From the NCBI GenBank assembly GCA_013362385.1, contig JABFWC010000052.1:1-12563 (forward strand): DNA of 12,563 bases, given 5' to 3'. The DNA is from Pseudarthrobacter sp. GTDB taxonomy: Bacteria; Actinomycetota; Actinomycetes; Actinomycetales; Micrococcaceae. The position numbers and the translations under genes are program-made. Positions 1 to 6,333 of this stretch are shown in pieces. Within the stretch, counting starts at the first letter, position 1. Each line of letters opens with the position of its first letter. Below the pieces are notes generated by a model. The model saw only the letters and a list, made by a program, of their open reading frames with translations, had not been told where the DNA came from and did no database searches.

Positions 1-71
1 ACTTTAGGAAGATTACCCTCTCCTGGCTGCGAGCGACGATTCCCCGCCGGCCGGCGGTGCAACAGTCTGTG
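1..71. other. Intergenic stretch downstream of the anti-sigma gene
   Basis: No gene is supported here. The stretch lies just after the stop codon of the minus-strand anti-sigma gene. It contains a perfect 14-base palindrome, CCGCCGGCCGGCGG at 44-57, which could form a short hairpin in the transcript, but no run of T follows on either strand. A terminator role is therefore only a guess. In related genomes a protease or Tat-translocase gene often follows the sigE/anti-sigma pair; nothing of it is visible inside this window. Confidence 0.4.
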
Positions 72-947
72 TCACGGCGCGAACAGCGCCGCGATCCGGT
101 TGATGCCGCGCTCCAGCCGCGCTGCGAGCGGTTCCCCCGACACTCCTGGGGACGACTGCGGGGTAGCCGCGTCCACGCCCTCCGCGGCGGTCCGGGCCAG
201 GTTCCGGAGGATGGCTATGGCATCGTCCGCCTGGTCCGCGGGGAGGTCCGAGCGGTAGGTGAACGTCCGTCCGGCCGTGCGGTAGGTGGCGGACCACGGC
301 GAGGTGCCCCAGACCTGCAGGAGGCCATCACCGGAACTGCCTCCCCCGCCTGCAGCGGCGGCCCCGGCTGCCTGCGGGGTGGCATGCTGTTCGGTGATGG
401 TCGCATGGTGGGAGCCGTCGGTGAGGCGCAGCTCCACCGCCGGCTGGCCCTCAACCACCAGCGCCTTTGCCGCCTCCAGGTGAAAGCCCATGGCTTCGAG
501 TTCCGGGCATGCCCACCCCTCGGACCGCAGGCGGCCTACCTGCTCGGCGTTCAAGGTCCTGCCGTCCGCGGGCGTTTGCGCTGAGACGTGGGAGAACGCT
601 GCTGTGCTTCCCGATGCAGTACCGGCCAGGGGGTCGCCGGCCGCGGCAAAGGCTCCTGCCGCAAGCACGCCGGCGGCAGCAACCGTGCCGCCGGCTGTGA
701 TGGCAAGCGCCCGGGCGGCAGTACGCGGCGCGGGCGTCCGGGCCGGTAGGACCGGCTGCGCCGCGAGTTCGGAGGTACGCGACAGCAGCCGCTCGGTCAG
801 GTCCTGGCTGGCAGGCGGAATCGGAGCATCGCGGAGCCGTTCAAGGTACTGCCGGTCCCGGCGCACGCTAGCGGCACATTCGTGGCACGCCTGGAGGTGG
901 CGGCTGGTGCGCTGGTGCCGGGCGCCGAAAGGGAACTGGGACTTCAT
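72..947 (-). CDS. Membrane-anchored zinc-binding anti-sigma factor, partner of SigE
   Basis: A 291-residue protein that probably holds the upstream ECF sigma factor inactive at the membrane. The N-terminus carries the zinc anti-sigma signature H-x3-C-x2-C (H17, C21, C24). A proline/alanine linker follows, then one hydrophobic segment at about residues 79-103. The rest, about 185 residues, would lie outside the membrane and includes a Gly/Ala/Ser-rich stretch near 195-207 and an amphipathic-looking C-terminal helix. The ATG at 945-947 lies 7 bases after the sigE stop codon, has no Shine-Dalgarno sequence, and no other in-frame start was found upstream, so translation is probably coupled to sigE. 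By position it corresponds to mycobacterial RseA. RseA is smaller, as I recall, and similarity outside the zinc motif is not evident, so no symbol is given. The external domain may be a sensor, which is inference. The anti-sigma assignment rests on the motif, the single membrane segment and the gene order. Confidence 0.85.
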   Translation of the reverse strand: MKSQFPFGARHQRTSRHLQACHECAASVRRDRQYLERLRDAPIPPASQDLTERLLSRTSELAAQPVLPARTPAPRTAARALAITAGGTVAAAGVLAAGAFAAAGDPLAGTASGSTAAFSHVSAQTPADGRTLNAEQVGRLRSEGWACPELEAMGFHLEAAKALVVEGQPAVELRLTDGSHHATITEQHATPQAAGAAAAGGGGSSGDGLLQVWGTSPWSATYRTAGRTFTYRSDLPADQADDAIAILRNLARTAAEGVDAATPQSSPGVSGEPLAARLERGINRIAALFAP

Positions 948-954
948 GCGCCGA

Positions 955-1569
955 TCAGAGGATGCCGGCGATGCGCGGCATCGAGAGCTTGCGGCGGGTT
1001 TGCTGCGGGCGGGGGTCCCGGTGGGCCAGCTTCTCCCGGAGCATGGTCCGACCGCGGTGGATGCGGGAGCGCACCGTCCCGAGCTTGACGCCCAGGGCTT
1101 CGGCCACCTCGTCGTAGGACAGCCCCTCCAGGTCGCACAGCACCACGGCGGCGCGGAAGTCCGGCGGGAGCTCCTCCAGTGCCGCCTGCACGTCCAGGTC
1201 CAGGTTGTTCAACTCGAAGCTCTGCTCTGGCCCGGGCTCCCGTCCCGGCAGCCGGGACTCGGCGTCCTCGGCCAGCGCATCGAACCGGATGCGGGTCCTG
1301 CGGCGGGCCTGGTCAAGGAACAGGTTGGTGGTGATCCGGTGCAGCCAGCCGTCGAGGGTTCCGGGCTTGAAGTTTTCCAGCGACCGGAAAACGCGGACGA
1401 ATACTTCCTGGGTGAGGTCCTCGGCGTCGAACTTGTTGCCGGTCAGGCGGTAAGCCAGCCGGTAGACCTTCGCCGAGTGGTTGGTGACCACTTCTTCCCA
1501 GGTGGGACGGACCCACTCATCGTCGGGATTGTTGACTGCAGGGACAGGTGCCACAACTGAAGATGACAT
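955..1569 (-). CDS. sigE: ECF sigma factor, SigE type
   Basis: A 204-residue extracytoplasmic-function sigma factor that would direct RNA polymerase to envelope-stress promoters. Region 2 spans about residues 25-93 and contains the core-binding and -10-recognition helices (YRLAYRLTGNKFDAEDLTQE, then DGWLHRITTNLFLD). A variable acidic linker follows. Region 4 spans about 125-182 with the helix-turn-helix LSYDEVAEALGVKLGTVRSR, which reads the -35 element. There is no region 1 or 3 and no SnoaL-like C-terminal extension, so the length is normal for a short ECF factor. The start is fixed by a good Shine-Dalgarno sequence, GAGGGGAG at 1576-1583, six bases before the ATG. The anti-sigma gene follows directly and an O-methyltransferase diverges upstream, the same arrangement as Rv1220c-sigE-rseA in M. 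tuberculosis (recalled). I see no convincing promoter of its own in the 228-base divergent gap. Confidence 0.9.
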   Translation of the reverse strand: MSSSVVAPVPAVNNPDDEWVRPTWEEVVTNHSAKVYRLAYRLTGNKFDAEDLTQEVFVRVFRSLENFKPGTLDGWLHRITTNLFLDQARRRTRIRFDALAEDAESRLPGREPGPEQSFELNNLDLDVQAALEELPPDFRAAVVLCDLEGLSYDEVAEALGVKLGTVRSRIHRGRTMLREKLAHRDPRPQQTRRKLSMPRIAGIL

Positions 1570-1575
1570 CGTCCA

Positions 1576-1583
1576 CTCCCCTC
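1576..1583 (-). promoter_or_regulatory. Ribosome binding site of sigE
   Basis: GAGGGGAG on the minus strand, six bases before the ATG at 1567-1569. It is a strong match to the anti-Shine-Dalgarno sequence and decides the sigE start. Confidence 0.8.
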
Positions 1584-1751
1584 GTGGAATGCTAACGCCC
1601 GGATACTGTTGACATCTCTGATTCGGCGCCGGTCACCTTTTGGATGAGCGGATATCCATCATGTCAAACTTGGCTGGGAATTTCCTGACCGCGAGCACAC
1701 TTCAGCCTTGGGCGCAACAGCGCGCTTCCACGCCCGCCCGGCCGGACACAG

Positions 1752-1773
1752 TAGGCTTGGGGAGACACTCCCC
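1752..1773 (+). promoter_or_regulatory. Possible -10 box with an adjacent 15-base inverted repeat, upstream of the O-methyltransferase
   Basis: TAGGCT at 1752-1757 resembles the actinobacterial -10 consensus TANNNT and would put the transcript start near 1764, about 34 bases before the ATG at 1798. Immediately downstream lies the perfect inverted repeat GGGGAG-aca-CTCCCC at 1759-1773, which would straddle the predicted start site and could be a repressor operator. No good -35 box is visible at the usual distance. Both calls rest on sequence form only. Confidence 0.35.
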
Positions 1774-1797
1774 CTTCCGCCCAGAAAGCGATGATCC

Positions 1798-2430
1798 ATG
1801 AGCGCCGACAAGTCCAGCAGCTGGTCCTACGCAGAAGATCTGCCCGCTGAGGATGAGGTCATGCTTCGGGCCAGGGAGCGCTCCTTTGAACTGGGCGTCA
1901 GCGCCGTCAGCCCCGGAGTGGGTGCGGTCCTCACTGTCCTTGCGGCCGCTTCCAAGGCCCAGACCGCCGTCGAAATCGGCACCGGCGCCGGGGTGTCCGG
2001 CGTGTGCCTCCTCAGGGGGCTCGGCCCGCAGGCGGTCCTGACCACCATCGACGTGGACGTGGAGCACCTGCGCGCCGCCCGGGAAGCCTTTGCCGAGGCC
2101 GGCAGCCCGGCCAACCGCACACGCACCATTTCCGGGCGGGCGGGCGACGTGCTGCCGCGGCTGACGGACGGGGCGTACGACCTCGTCTTCATCGACGCGG
2201 ACAAGCCCGGACTGCCCGGCTATGTGGACCAGGCCGTCAGGCTCCTGAAGCGCTCGGGCCTGTTGGTCATCAACGACGCGCTGGACAAGGACAAGGTGGC
2301 CAATCCGGCAAGCCGGGATGCCACCACGGTGGTCCTGCGCCAGGTTGGCAAAGCCATCCGGGACGACGAGCGGCTGGCGGCGGCCATGCTGCCCACCGGG
2401 GACGGCCTGCTGGTGGCCGTCAAGAAGTAG
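1798..2430 (+). CDS. SAM-dependent O-methyltransferase (Methyltransf_3/COMT-like family)
   Basis: A 210-residue class I methyltransferase of the small catechol O-methyltransferase-like family (PF01596), the normal family length. Motif I, VEIGTGAGVSG, at residues 58-68 binds S-adenosylmethionine. D85 at the end of the second strand (TTIDVD) should contact the ribose. FIDADK at 131-136 and ND at 159-160 supply the acidic residues that bind the divalent metal in this family. The substrate cannot be read from the sequence; homologues are usually annotated only as O-methyltransferase. The ATG at 1798 has a weak GAAAG ribosome site ten bases upstream; an ATG at 1791 is out of frame. The gene diverges from sigE, as its counterpart Rv1220c does in M. 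tuberculosis (recalled), which suggests a link to the stress regulon or simply conserved neighbourhood. It ends tail-to-tail with the DUF3117 gene. Confidence 0.88.
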   Translation: MSADKSSSWSYAEDLPAEDEVMLRARERSFELGVSAVSPGVGAVLTVLAAASKAQTAVEIGTGAGVSGVCLLRGLGPQAVLTTIDVDVEHLRAAREAFAEAGSPANRTRTISGRAGDVLPRLTDGAYDLVFIDADKPGLPGYVDQAVRLLKRSGLLVINDALDKDKVANPASRDATTVVLRQVGKAIRDDERLAAAMLPTGDGLLVAVKK

Positions 2431-2441
2431 GGCAGGAAACA

Positions 2442-2478
2442 GGACAGGGCCCGCAGCGCGAGGCCGCGGACCCTGTCC
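2442..2478. terminator. Hairpin between convergent O-methyltransferase and DUF3117 genes, likely bidirectional
   Basis: GGACAGGG at 2442-2449 pairs with CCCTGTCC at 2471-2478. After one C/A mismatch the stem continues with CCGC (2451-2454) and GCGG (2466-2469), giving 12 base pairs around an 11-base loop. It lies in the 55-base gap between two convergent stop codons and could end transcription from both sides. No long T tract follows on either strand, so efficiency is uncertain. Confidence 0.55.
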
Positions 2479-2485
2479 GGCACAA

Positions 2486-2653
2486 TTACTCGGTGACGCC
2501 TACCAGGCAGTCCTTCAGGTTGGCTGCCTCGGCAGCGTTGAGTTCGACCACAAGCCGCCCGCCGCCTTCGAGCGGGACGCGCATGATCAGGCTGCGGCCC
2601 TCCTTGGTGACTTCCATAGGGCCGTCGCCGGTGCGTGGTTTCATCGCCGCCAT
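2486..2653 (-). CDS. Small conserved actinobacterial protein of unknown function (DUF3117 family)
   Basis: A 55-residue protein beginning MAAMKPRTGDGPMEVTKEGR and ending in LVGVTE. It is recognisable as the DUF3117 family, which is nearly invariant in length and very conserved across actinobacteria; the M. tuberculosis counterpart is, from memory, Rv1211. It has no membrane segment, signal peptide or metal motif. The body looks like a short beta-rich unit (SLIMRVPLEGGGRLVVEL) followed by a helix (NAAEAANLKDCLVGV). The reading frame stays open upstream to 2752, but the start at 2651-2653 is preferred because it gives the conserved N-terminus and has GGAGGG at 2663-2668, nine bases upstream. 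MKPRTG at residue 4 is a less likely alternative start. The function is unknown. It stands alone between a convergent methyltransferase and an upstream gap of 231 bases. Confidence 0.88.
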   Translation of the reverse strand: MAAMKPRTGDGPMEVTKEGRSLIMRVPLEGGGRLVVELNAAEAANLKDCLVGVTE

Positions 2654-2884
2654 GAGGAATTTCCCTCCATTTGTCCCAGGACTAATCAGCCCGGGCGGGC
2701 TGTGTCCGCATGTCGATCGGGCTGCGATGGCGGGGTGGGTTCCCACCGCCAAGGCTGCGCGTTTTCTGAATGCTTGTGTCCTTGCTTACCTATCATTATC
2801 GCGGAATTACCGGCCCGTAGCTAATCGATGGACATTTCCGGCAACCGGTAAGTCCCGGCCTGACCTGCGCCGAAGCGTCCTTCC
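2654..2884 (-). promoter_or_regulatory. Long upstream region of the DUF3117 gene with possible promoter and leader hairpins
   Basis: This 231-base gap holds no supported gene. On the minus strand GATAAT at 2795-2800 matches the -10 consensus at five of six positions, in a locally AT-rich patch (about 2761-2825); a -35 box is poor. Transcription from it would give a leader of roughly 135 bases. The leader contains two inverted repeats. One is an imperfect hairpin at 2729-2750 (GGCGGGGTGGG against CCCACCGCC with a two-base bulge). The other is a perfect 6-bp stem at 2687-2702 (CAGCCC-4 bases-GGGCTG), ending about 18 bases before the Shine-Dalgarno sequence GGAGGG. No known riboswitch was recognised. 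The region should also hold the end signal of the mannosyltransferase operon, but no clear terminator is visible. Confidence 0.35.
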
Positions 2885-4144
2885 CTAGGGTGGATAGTCC
2901 CCGCCGCCGGGAAGCGGCGCCCACGCCCACAGCCACACGATCCACACGATCTGCAGCAGCAGGAACATGGTGACCACCGTCCCCCGGTAGGCCCTGGACT
3001 GGGACAGCAGCGCGGCGCCCAAGGCCAGCGGAAACAGCGGCAGGAGCATCCTGAAGGTGCTGGTCTGCGGGTGCAGGAACACCAGCAGGTATGCCATGTA
3101 GCTGGCGCACCACAGGCGCATTTCGACGCCGAGCCGCACCACTGGCGGCAGGAACAGCATCGCCGCGAAAAGACCCGCGAAGACCAGGGGTGCCAGGATG
3201 CCCAGCACTGGGCCGAAAAGGTCGACGCCGGCGTCGAACCAGGGTTTGAACGGCACCAGGTCCTTACCGCGCCACACGGTTTCAGTCTTGGTATATGCCA
3301 GCGGGTCACCGGTCGCGGCCCAGGCGGCCGCCGGCCACGCCAGGGCGGACACGCCCGCGACGGCGGTGAGCCCGGCGAGCGCCGCCAGCTTACCGAGGGA
3401 ATGGTCTTCAACGGGCATATTGCCTTGCCGGCTGCTGCGGAACCGTCCGGCAGCACGGATGACCAGCAGCAGCCCGAGTGAAACCGCGAAGGGAACACCC
3501 ACAGGCCGGGAGAGGCACAGGAGGACCACCACCGGGATGGCCCGGAGGTACTGCCGCCGCACCACCAGCAGCAGCGCCGCTGCCAGGAGCAGCAGGGACA
3601 ACGGCTCGGCGTACGGCACCTGCAGGATGGCCGAGACGGGGAAGGTTGCGAAGAAGGCCACTGCCCACATGGCCGGCCCGTGCGGCGCCCTCCGCCGGAA
3701 GAGCGCGTAGACCACCAGGGCGGCCCCCCAGCCTGCAAGCATGGCGATGAGGGTCAGCGAGGCGGCGGGTTTCAGCCCGGTAAGGCCGCTCAGGCCACCG
3801 GCCAGCGCCGGGAACAGCGGGTAGAACGCCCAGGTATTCTCCTGCACGTTGCCGGCGGCATCCGTGGGGAGGATCGAGGGATAGCCTGTGGCGATGACCT
3901 GCCCGTACCAGCGGGCGTCCCAGATGTTGATGAAGTTCCAGTAGTCCGGTTTGGGTGCAAACCAGGGGTTGGGGCCCTGGTGCAGGGCCGCCGCCATGAA
4001 GATGCAGGCGCTGGCCAGGCGGGCACCGCCGTAGACGGCGGTGACCTGCAGCCACCAGGGCCACCGGCTGGCGGCGGAAGCCAGCTGCCGGGCCAGCCCG
4101 GACGCTGATGCCAGGGGTGCCCGGCGGCGCGTCACCGTGCTCAC
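2885..4144 (-). CDS. Polytopic mannosyltransferase-like protein (Gpi18/PIG-V family)
   Basis: A 419-residue integral membrane protein, probably a GT-C glycosyltransferase that moves a sugar, likely mannose from a polyprenyl-phosphate donor, onto a lipid or glycan outside the membrane. After a basic N-terminus the hydrophobic segments are separated by the family hallmarks. The first extracytoplasmic loop has the acidic motif WDARWYGQVIATGYP at residues 75-89. PYAEPLSLLL follows at 177-186, and STFRMLLPLFPL near the C-terminus at 362-373. I count about eight to ten membrane segments. The resemblance is to COG5542 (Gpi18-related mannosyltransferases); the acceptor is unknown, with lipomannan-like lipoglycans or wall glycoproteins plausible in an actinobacterium. 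The start is GTG at 4142-4144, overlapping the stop of the upstream DivIVA-domain gene in the four bases GTGA, so translation is probably coupled. Last gene of the LOG-DivIVA-mannosyltransferase unit. Confidence 0.8.
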   Translation of the reverse strand: MSTVTRRRAPLASASGLARQLASAASRWPWWLQVTAVYGGARLASACIFMAAALHQGPNPWFAPKPDYWNFINIWDARWYGQVIATGYPSILPTDAAGNVQENTWAFYPLFPALAGGLSGLTGLKPAASLTLIAMLAGWGAALVVYALFRRRAPHGPAMWAVAFFATFPVSAILQVPYAEPLSLLLLAAALLLVVRRQYLRAIPVVVLLCLSRPVGVPFAVSLGLLLVIRAAGRFRSSRQGNMPVEDHSLGKLAALAGLTAVAGVSALAWPAAAWAATGDPLAYTKTETVWRGKDLVPFKPWFDAGVDLFGPVLGILAPLVFAGLFAAMLFLPPVVRLGVEMRLWCASYMAYLLVFLHPQTSTFRMLLPLFPLALGAALLSQSRAYRGTVVTMFLLLQIVWIVWLWAWAPLPGGGDYPP

Positions 4145-4578
4145 TGCCCGCCCTTGCCTGCAGGCGCGCTTCCCTGCCCGGTCCCGCCCGGGCTCCCGGC
4201 CGCCTCAACGCCAGCAGGCGCGTCCGCAGCCGGGGACCCGCCGTCGGAGGCAACCCGGAGCGCCGCGAGCTGTGCGCGCAGCTGCGCCACTTCCGTGTCC
4301 CTGGCGGCGAGCTGGTCCCTCAGCTCGTCCAGCACCTGGTCCACCTGGTCCATCCGGTAGCCGCGCAGGCCGAGCGAAAAGCGCACCCGGTTGATGTCCT
4401 CGGGGCCCGCATCCGCCGGCAGCAGCACGGGTGGCAGATTGGCCGGGGGCTCTTCGAAGCCGCCGTCCAGCAGGACAGGGAGCGGTGCATCGCCCGGCTT
4501 GCGGGAGCGCCGGCCCAGGCCGGCCCAAAGGACCGCCGCGACCAGCACGACAGCGAGGAAAACCAGAAAGAAACTCAC
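4141..4578 (-). CDS. Membrane-anchored DivIVA-domain protein
   Basis: A 145-residue protein with one N-terminal membrane segment (about residues 2-20) followed by basic RRSRK, which predicts a cytoplasmic body. Residues about 59-95 contain a DivIVA-type domain: DINRVRFSLGLRGYRMDQVD, then a short coiled coil running through the alternating Leu/Ala/Arg stretch to about residue 108. The tail is Gly/Ala/Pro-rich and disordered. Full DivIVA/Wag31 proteins lack a membrane segment and are longer; this is the short anchored type found beside LOG genes in actinobacteria (Rv1209 in M. tuberculosis, recalled). It may place partners at curved membrane, at poles or septa. The GTG at 4576-4578 is the start; the nearby ATG at 4584-4586 is out of frame and the ribosome site is weak. 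It lies 42 bases after the LOG stop codon and overlaps the mannosyltransferase by four bases. Confidence 0.8.
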   Translation of the reverse strand: MSFFLVFLAVVLVAAVLWAGLGRRSRKPGDAPLPVLLDGGFEEPPANLPPVLLPADAGPEDINRVRFSLGLRGYRMDQVDQVLDELRDQLAARDTEVAQLRAQLAALRVASDGGSPAADAPAGVEAAGSPGGTGQGSAPAGKGGQ

Positions 4579-4620
4579 GGTTCCATCGTGCCAGACCGCT
4601 GAGCGAACCCGCGGCTGTAC

Positions 4621-5403
4621 CTACTCCGGCCGCTGCTCGCCGTTCAGCGCCGGGGTAACAGCCTCGTGCAGGACGCGGTCCACGGCTTCGGCGGGGGTGT
4701 CGACAAGCTGGATGAGGTCGAGGTCCTTTTCGGACACCATGCCCTCGGCCACCAGGGTGCCCTTGATCCATTCGATCATCGGTCCCCAAAAGTCCACGCC
4801 GAGGAGCACGATCGGGAACGAGGTCACCTTCCGTGTCTGCACCAGCACCATCGCCTCGAAGAGCTCGTCGAGCGTGCCCAGCCCGCCGGGCAGCACGATG
4901 AAGCCCTGGGCGTACTTGACGAACATGGTCTTGCGGGCGAAGAAGTAGCGGAAGTTGATGCCCAGGTCCACCCATTGGTTCAGGCCCTGCTCGAAGGGCA
5001 GCTCGATGCCCAGCCCCACCGAGACGCCGTTGCCTTCGACGGTGCCCCGGTTGGCCGCTTCCATGGAGCCGGGCCCGCCGCCGGTGATGACAGCGACGCC
5101 CGCCTCGGCAAGTTTGCGCCCGACCTCGACGCCCATCTCGTAGTACGCACTGCCGGGCTTGGTACGGGCCGAGCCGAAGACGCTGACTGCCTTCCCGATG
5201 TCCGCGAGCGCGCCGAAGCCTTCAACAAATTCGCTTTGGATCCTCAGGACGCGCCACGGGTCGGTGTGCACGAACTGGCCGGGACCCTTGGTATCGAGCA
5301 GGTGCTGATCCGACATTTCAACTGCGGCCTGTTTGCGGCGCAGCTCAAGGGGACCTTTACGGCGCGGCTGGGAATTCTTGGCCGGATCTGCATTGATACT
5401 CAT
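4621..5403 (-). CDS. LOG-family (TIGR00730) Rossmann-fold protein, putative nucleotide 5'-monophosphate phosphoribohydrolase
   Basis: A 260-residue cytoplasmic protein of the LOG/lysine decarboxylase-like family. The diagnostic motifs are [13 protein letters not shown] at residues 108-120 and PGGLGTLDE at 172-180, with RK at 157-158; together they form the phosphoribosyl-binding and catalytic pocket. Characterised members release the base from cytokinin riboside 5'-monophosphates or cleave other purine monophosphates. The older label lysine decarboxylase is not supported. The 70-residue N-terminal extension with a basic start marks the longer actinobacterial type. The ATG at 5401-5403 is preceded after only six bases by TAGCCT, so the mRNA is probably leaderless. 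AGGGGA directly abuts the ATG and is too close to act as a normal ribosome site. It heads the minus-strand unit with the DivIVA-domain and mannosyltransferase genes and diverges from gluA. Real substrate unknown. Confidence 0.87.
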   Translation of the reverse strand: MSINADPAKNSQPRRKGPLELRRKQAAVEMSDQHLLDTKGPGQFVHTDPWRVLRIQSEFVEGFGALADIGKAVSVFGSARTKPGSAYYEMGVEVGRKLAEAGVAVITGGGPGSMEAANRGTVEGNGVSVGLGIELPFEQGLNQWVDLGINFRYFFARKTMFVKYAQGFIVLPGGLGTLDELFEAMVLVQTRKVTSFPIVLLGVDFWGPMIEWIKGTLVAEGMVSEKDLDLIQLVDTPAEAVDRVLHEAVTPALNGEQRPE

Positions 5404-5409
5404 TCCCCT

Positions 5410-5415
5410 AGGCTA
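5410..5415 (-). promoter_or_regulatory. -10 box of the LOG gene, predicted leaderless
   Basis: TAGCCT on the minus strand ends six bases before the ATG at 5401-5403, so transcription would begin at or next to the start codon. It fits TANNNT; no good -35 box is visible at 16-18 bases. Confidence 0.55.
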
Positions 5416-5458
5416 ACCTCCAACGCCAGGTATCTCTTGAATCACGATAAGCAGGAAC

Positions 5459-5476
5459 TTGGGGTGATTGGGGTCA
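5459..5476 (+). repeat. Tandem 9-base direct repeat upstream of gluA
   Basis: TTGGGGTGA at 5459-5467 is followed immediately by TTGGGGTCA at 5468-5476, two copies differing at one base. They lie 20 bases before the predicted gluA -10 box, in the 105-base divergent region between the LOG gene and gluA. This could be a regulator binding site, or chance. Confidence 0.35.
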
Positions 5477-5495
5477 TAACGCACTCGTTGTTCGC

Positions 5496-5501
5496 TAGAT
5501 T
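5496..5501 (+). promoter_or_regulatory. -10 box of gluA, predicted leaderless
   Basis: TAGATT ends seven bases before the ATG at 5509, and no Shine-Dalgarno sequence lies between them. This predicts a transcript starting at the start codon. The -35 region is weak, which may mean the promoter needs an activator. Confidence 0.6.
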
Positions 5502-5508
5502 CTTTCCT

Positions 5509-6264
5509 ATGACTACTCATGTGCCCGACGATGCTCTCGTCACCCTGAACGCCGTTAACAAGCATTACGGCCAGCTGCACGTTCTGAAGGACATCAACCT
5601 AAAGGTCCGCAAGGGCGAGGTTGTTGTGGTCATCGGGCCCTCCGGTTCCGGTAAGTCCACCCTCTGCCGGGCCATCAACCGCCTGGAAACCATCGAGGGC
5701 GGATCCATCAGCATTGACGGCAAGGTCCTTCCTGAGGAAGGCAAGGAACTCGCCCAGCTGCGTGCCGACGTCGGCATGGTCTTCCAGTCCTTCAACCTGT
5801 TCGCGCACAAGACCATCCTCGAAAATGTGACCCTGGGCCCCATCAAGGTCAAGGGAACCTCCAAGGCGGCCGCGGAGAAGGACGCCATGGCCCTCCTTGA
5901 GCGCGTGGGCGTGGGCCACCAGGCCCCCAAGCTGCCGGCCCAGCTCTCCGGCGGCCAGCAGCAGCGCGTCGCGATCGCACGGGCCCTGGCCATGAAACCC
6001 AAGGTCATGCTGTTCGACGAGCCAACGTCCGCGCTGGATCCCGAGATGATCAACGAGGTCCTGGACGTCATGGTCCAGCTCGCCAAGGAGGGGATGACCA
6101 TGATCGTGGTGACGCACGAGATGGGCTTCGCCCGCAAGGCGGCCGACCGCGTGGTCTTCATGGCCGACGGCCAGATCGTCGAAGATGCCACCCCGGAGGA
6201 ATTCTTCACCAACCCGAAGAGCGACCGTGCCAAGGACTTCCTGTCCAAGCTCCTGACCCACTAA
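5509..6264 (+). CDS. gluA: Glutamate-type ABC importer, ATP-binding protein
   Basis: The 251-residue ATPase that powers a polar amino-acid importer from the cytoplasmic face. All nucleotide-binding elements are intact: Walker [10 protein letters not shown] at residues 43-51, Q-loop Q93, signature LSGGQ at 146-150, Walker B VMLFDE at 166-171, D-loop ALD after it, and switch histidine H203. Length and sequence match the GlnQ/GluA group. The same frame is open far upstream, but that part is antisense to the LOG gene. The ATG at 5509 is chosen because it gives the family N-terminus and sits seven bases after a -10 box. First gene of gluABCD; 69 bases separate it from the receptor gene. The order ATPase, receptor, permease, permease is that of the Corynebacterium glutamicum glutamate system. 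Substrate specificity for glutamate is inferred from order and similarity. Confidence 0.93.
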   Translation: MTTHVPDDALVTLNAVNKHYGQLHVLKDINLKVRKGEVVVVIGPSGSGKSTLCRAINRLETIEGGSISIDGKVLPEEGKELAQLRADVGMVFQSFNLFAHKTILENVTLGPIKVKGTSKAAAEKDAMALLERVGVGHQAPKLPAQLSGGQQQRVAIARALAMKPKVMLFDEPTSALDPEMINEVLDVMVQLAKEGMTMIVVTHEMGFARKAADRVVFMADGQIVEDATPEEFFTNPKSDRAKDFLSKLLTH

Positions 6265-6322
6265 CCACCCCGAACACCACACTTCAGTTCGCATCCAGGC
6301 CGGAAACCCACGGCCATCAATG

Positions 6323-6328
6323 AAAGGA
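6323..6328 (+). promoter_or_regulatory. Ribosome binding site of gluB
   Basis: AAAGGA, five bases before the ATG at 6334. It favours this start over the in-frame ATG four codons later. ATGs at 6320 and 6329 are out of frame. Confidence 0.65.
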
Positions 6329-6333
6329 ATGTC

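Noticed and set aside
490..1560. 356-residue plus-strand open frame across sigE and the anti-sigma gene
   Set aside because: Antisense to two genes with clear domain motifs; low-complexity Arg/Ala/Gly composition.
1609..1667. TTGACA sequences in the sigE/O-methyltransferase gap (1609-1614 plus strand, 1662-1667 minus strand)
   Set aside because: Each matches the -35 consensus, but no acceptable -10 hexamer lies 16-18 bases downstream, so no promoter is called. An ECF-type GGAAC/GTT promoter was also looked for and not found.
2654..2752. Longer 88-residue version of the DUF3117 protein starting at 2752
   Set aside because: The added residues do not resemble the family, and the Shine-Dalgarno sequence and conserved length support the start at 2653.
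4621..5403. Annotation of the LOG gene as lysine decarboxylase because of the nearby dap genes
   Set aside because: The motifs [13 protein letters not shown] and PGGLGTLDE define LOG-type phosphoribohydrolases; there is no PLP-binding motif, so the older label is misleading.
4666..5508. Upstream open extension of the gluA frame
   Set aside because: It is antisense to the LOG gene; GluA proteins begin about where ATG 5509 places them.
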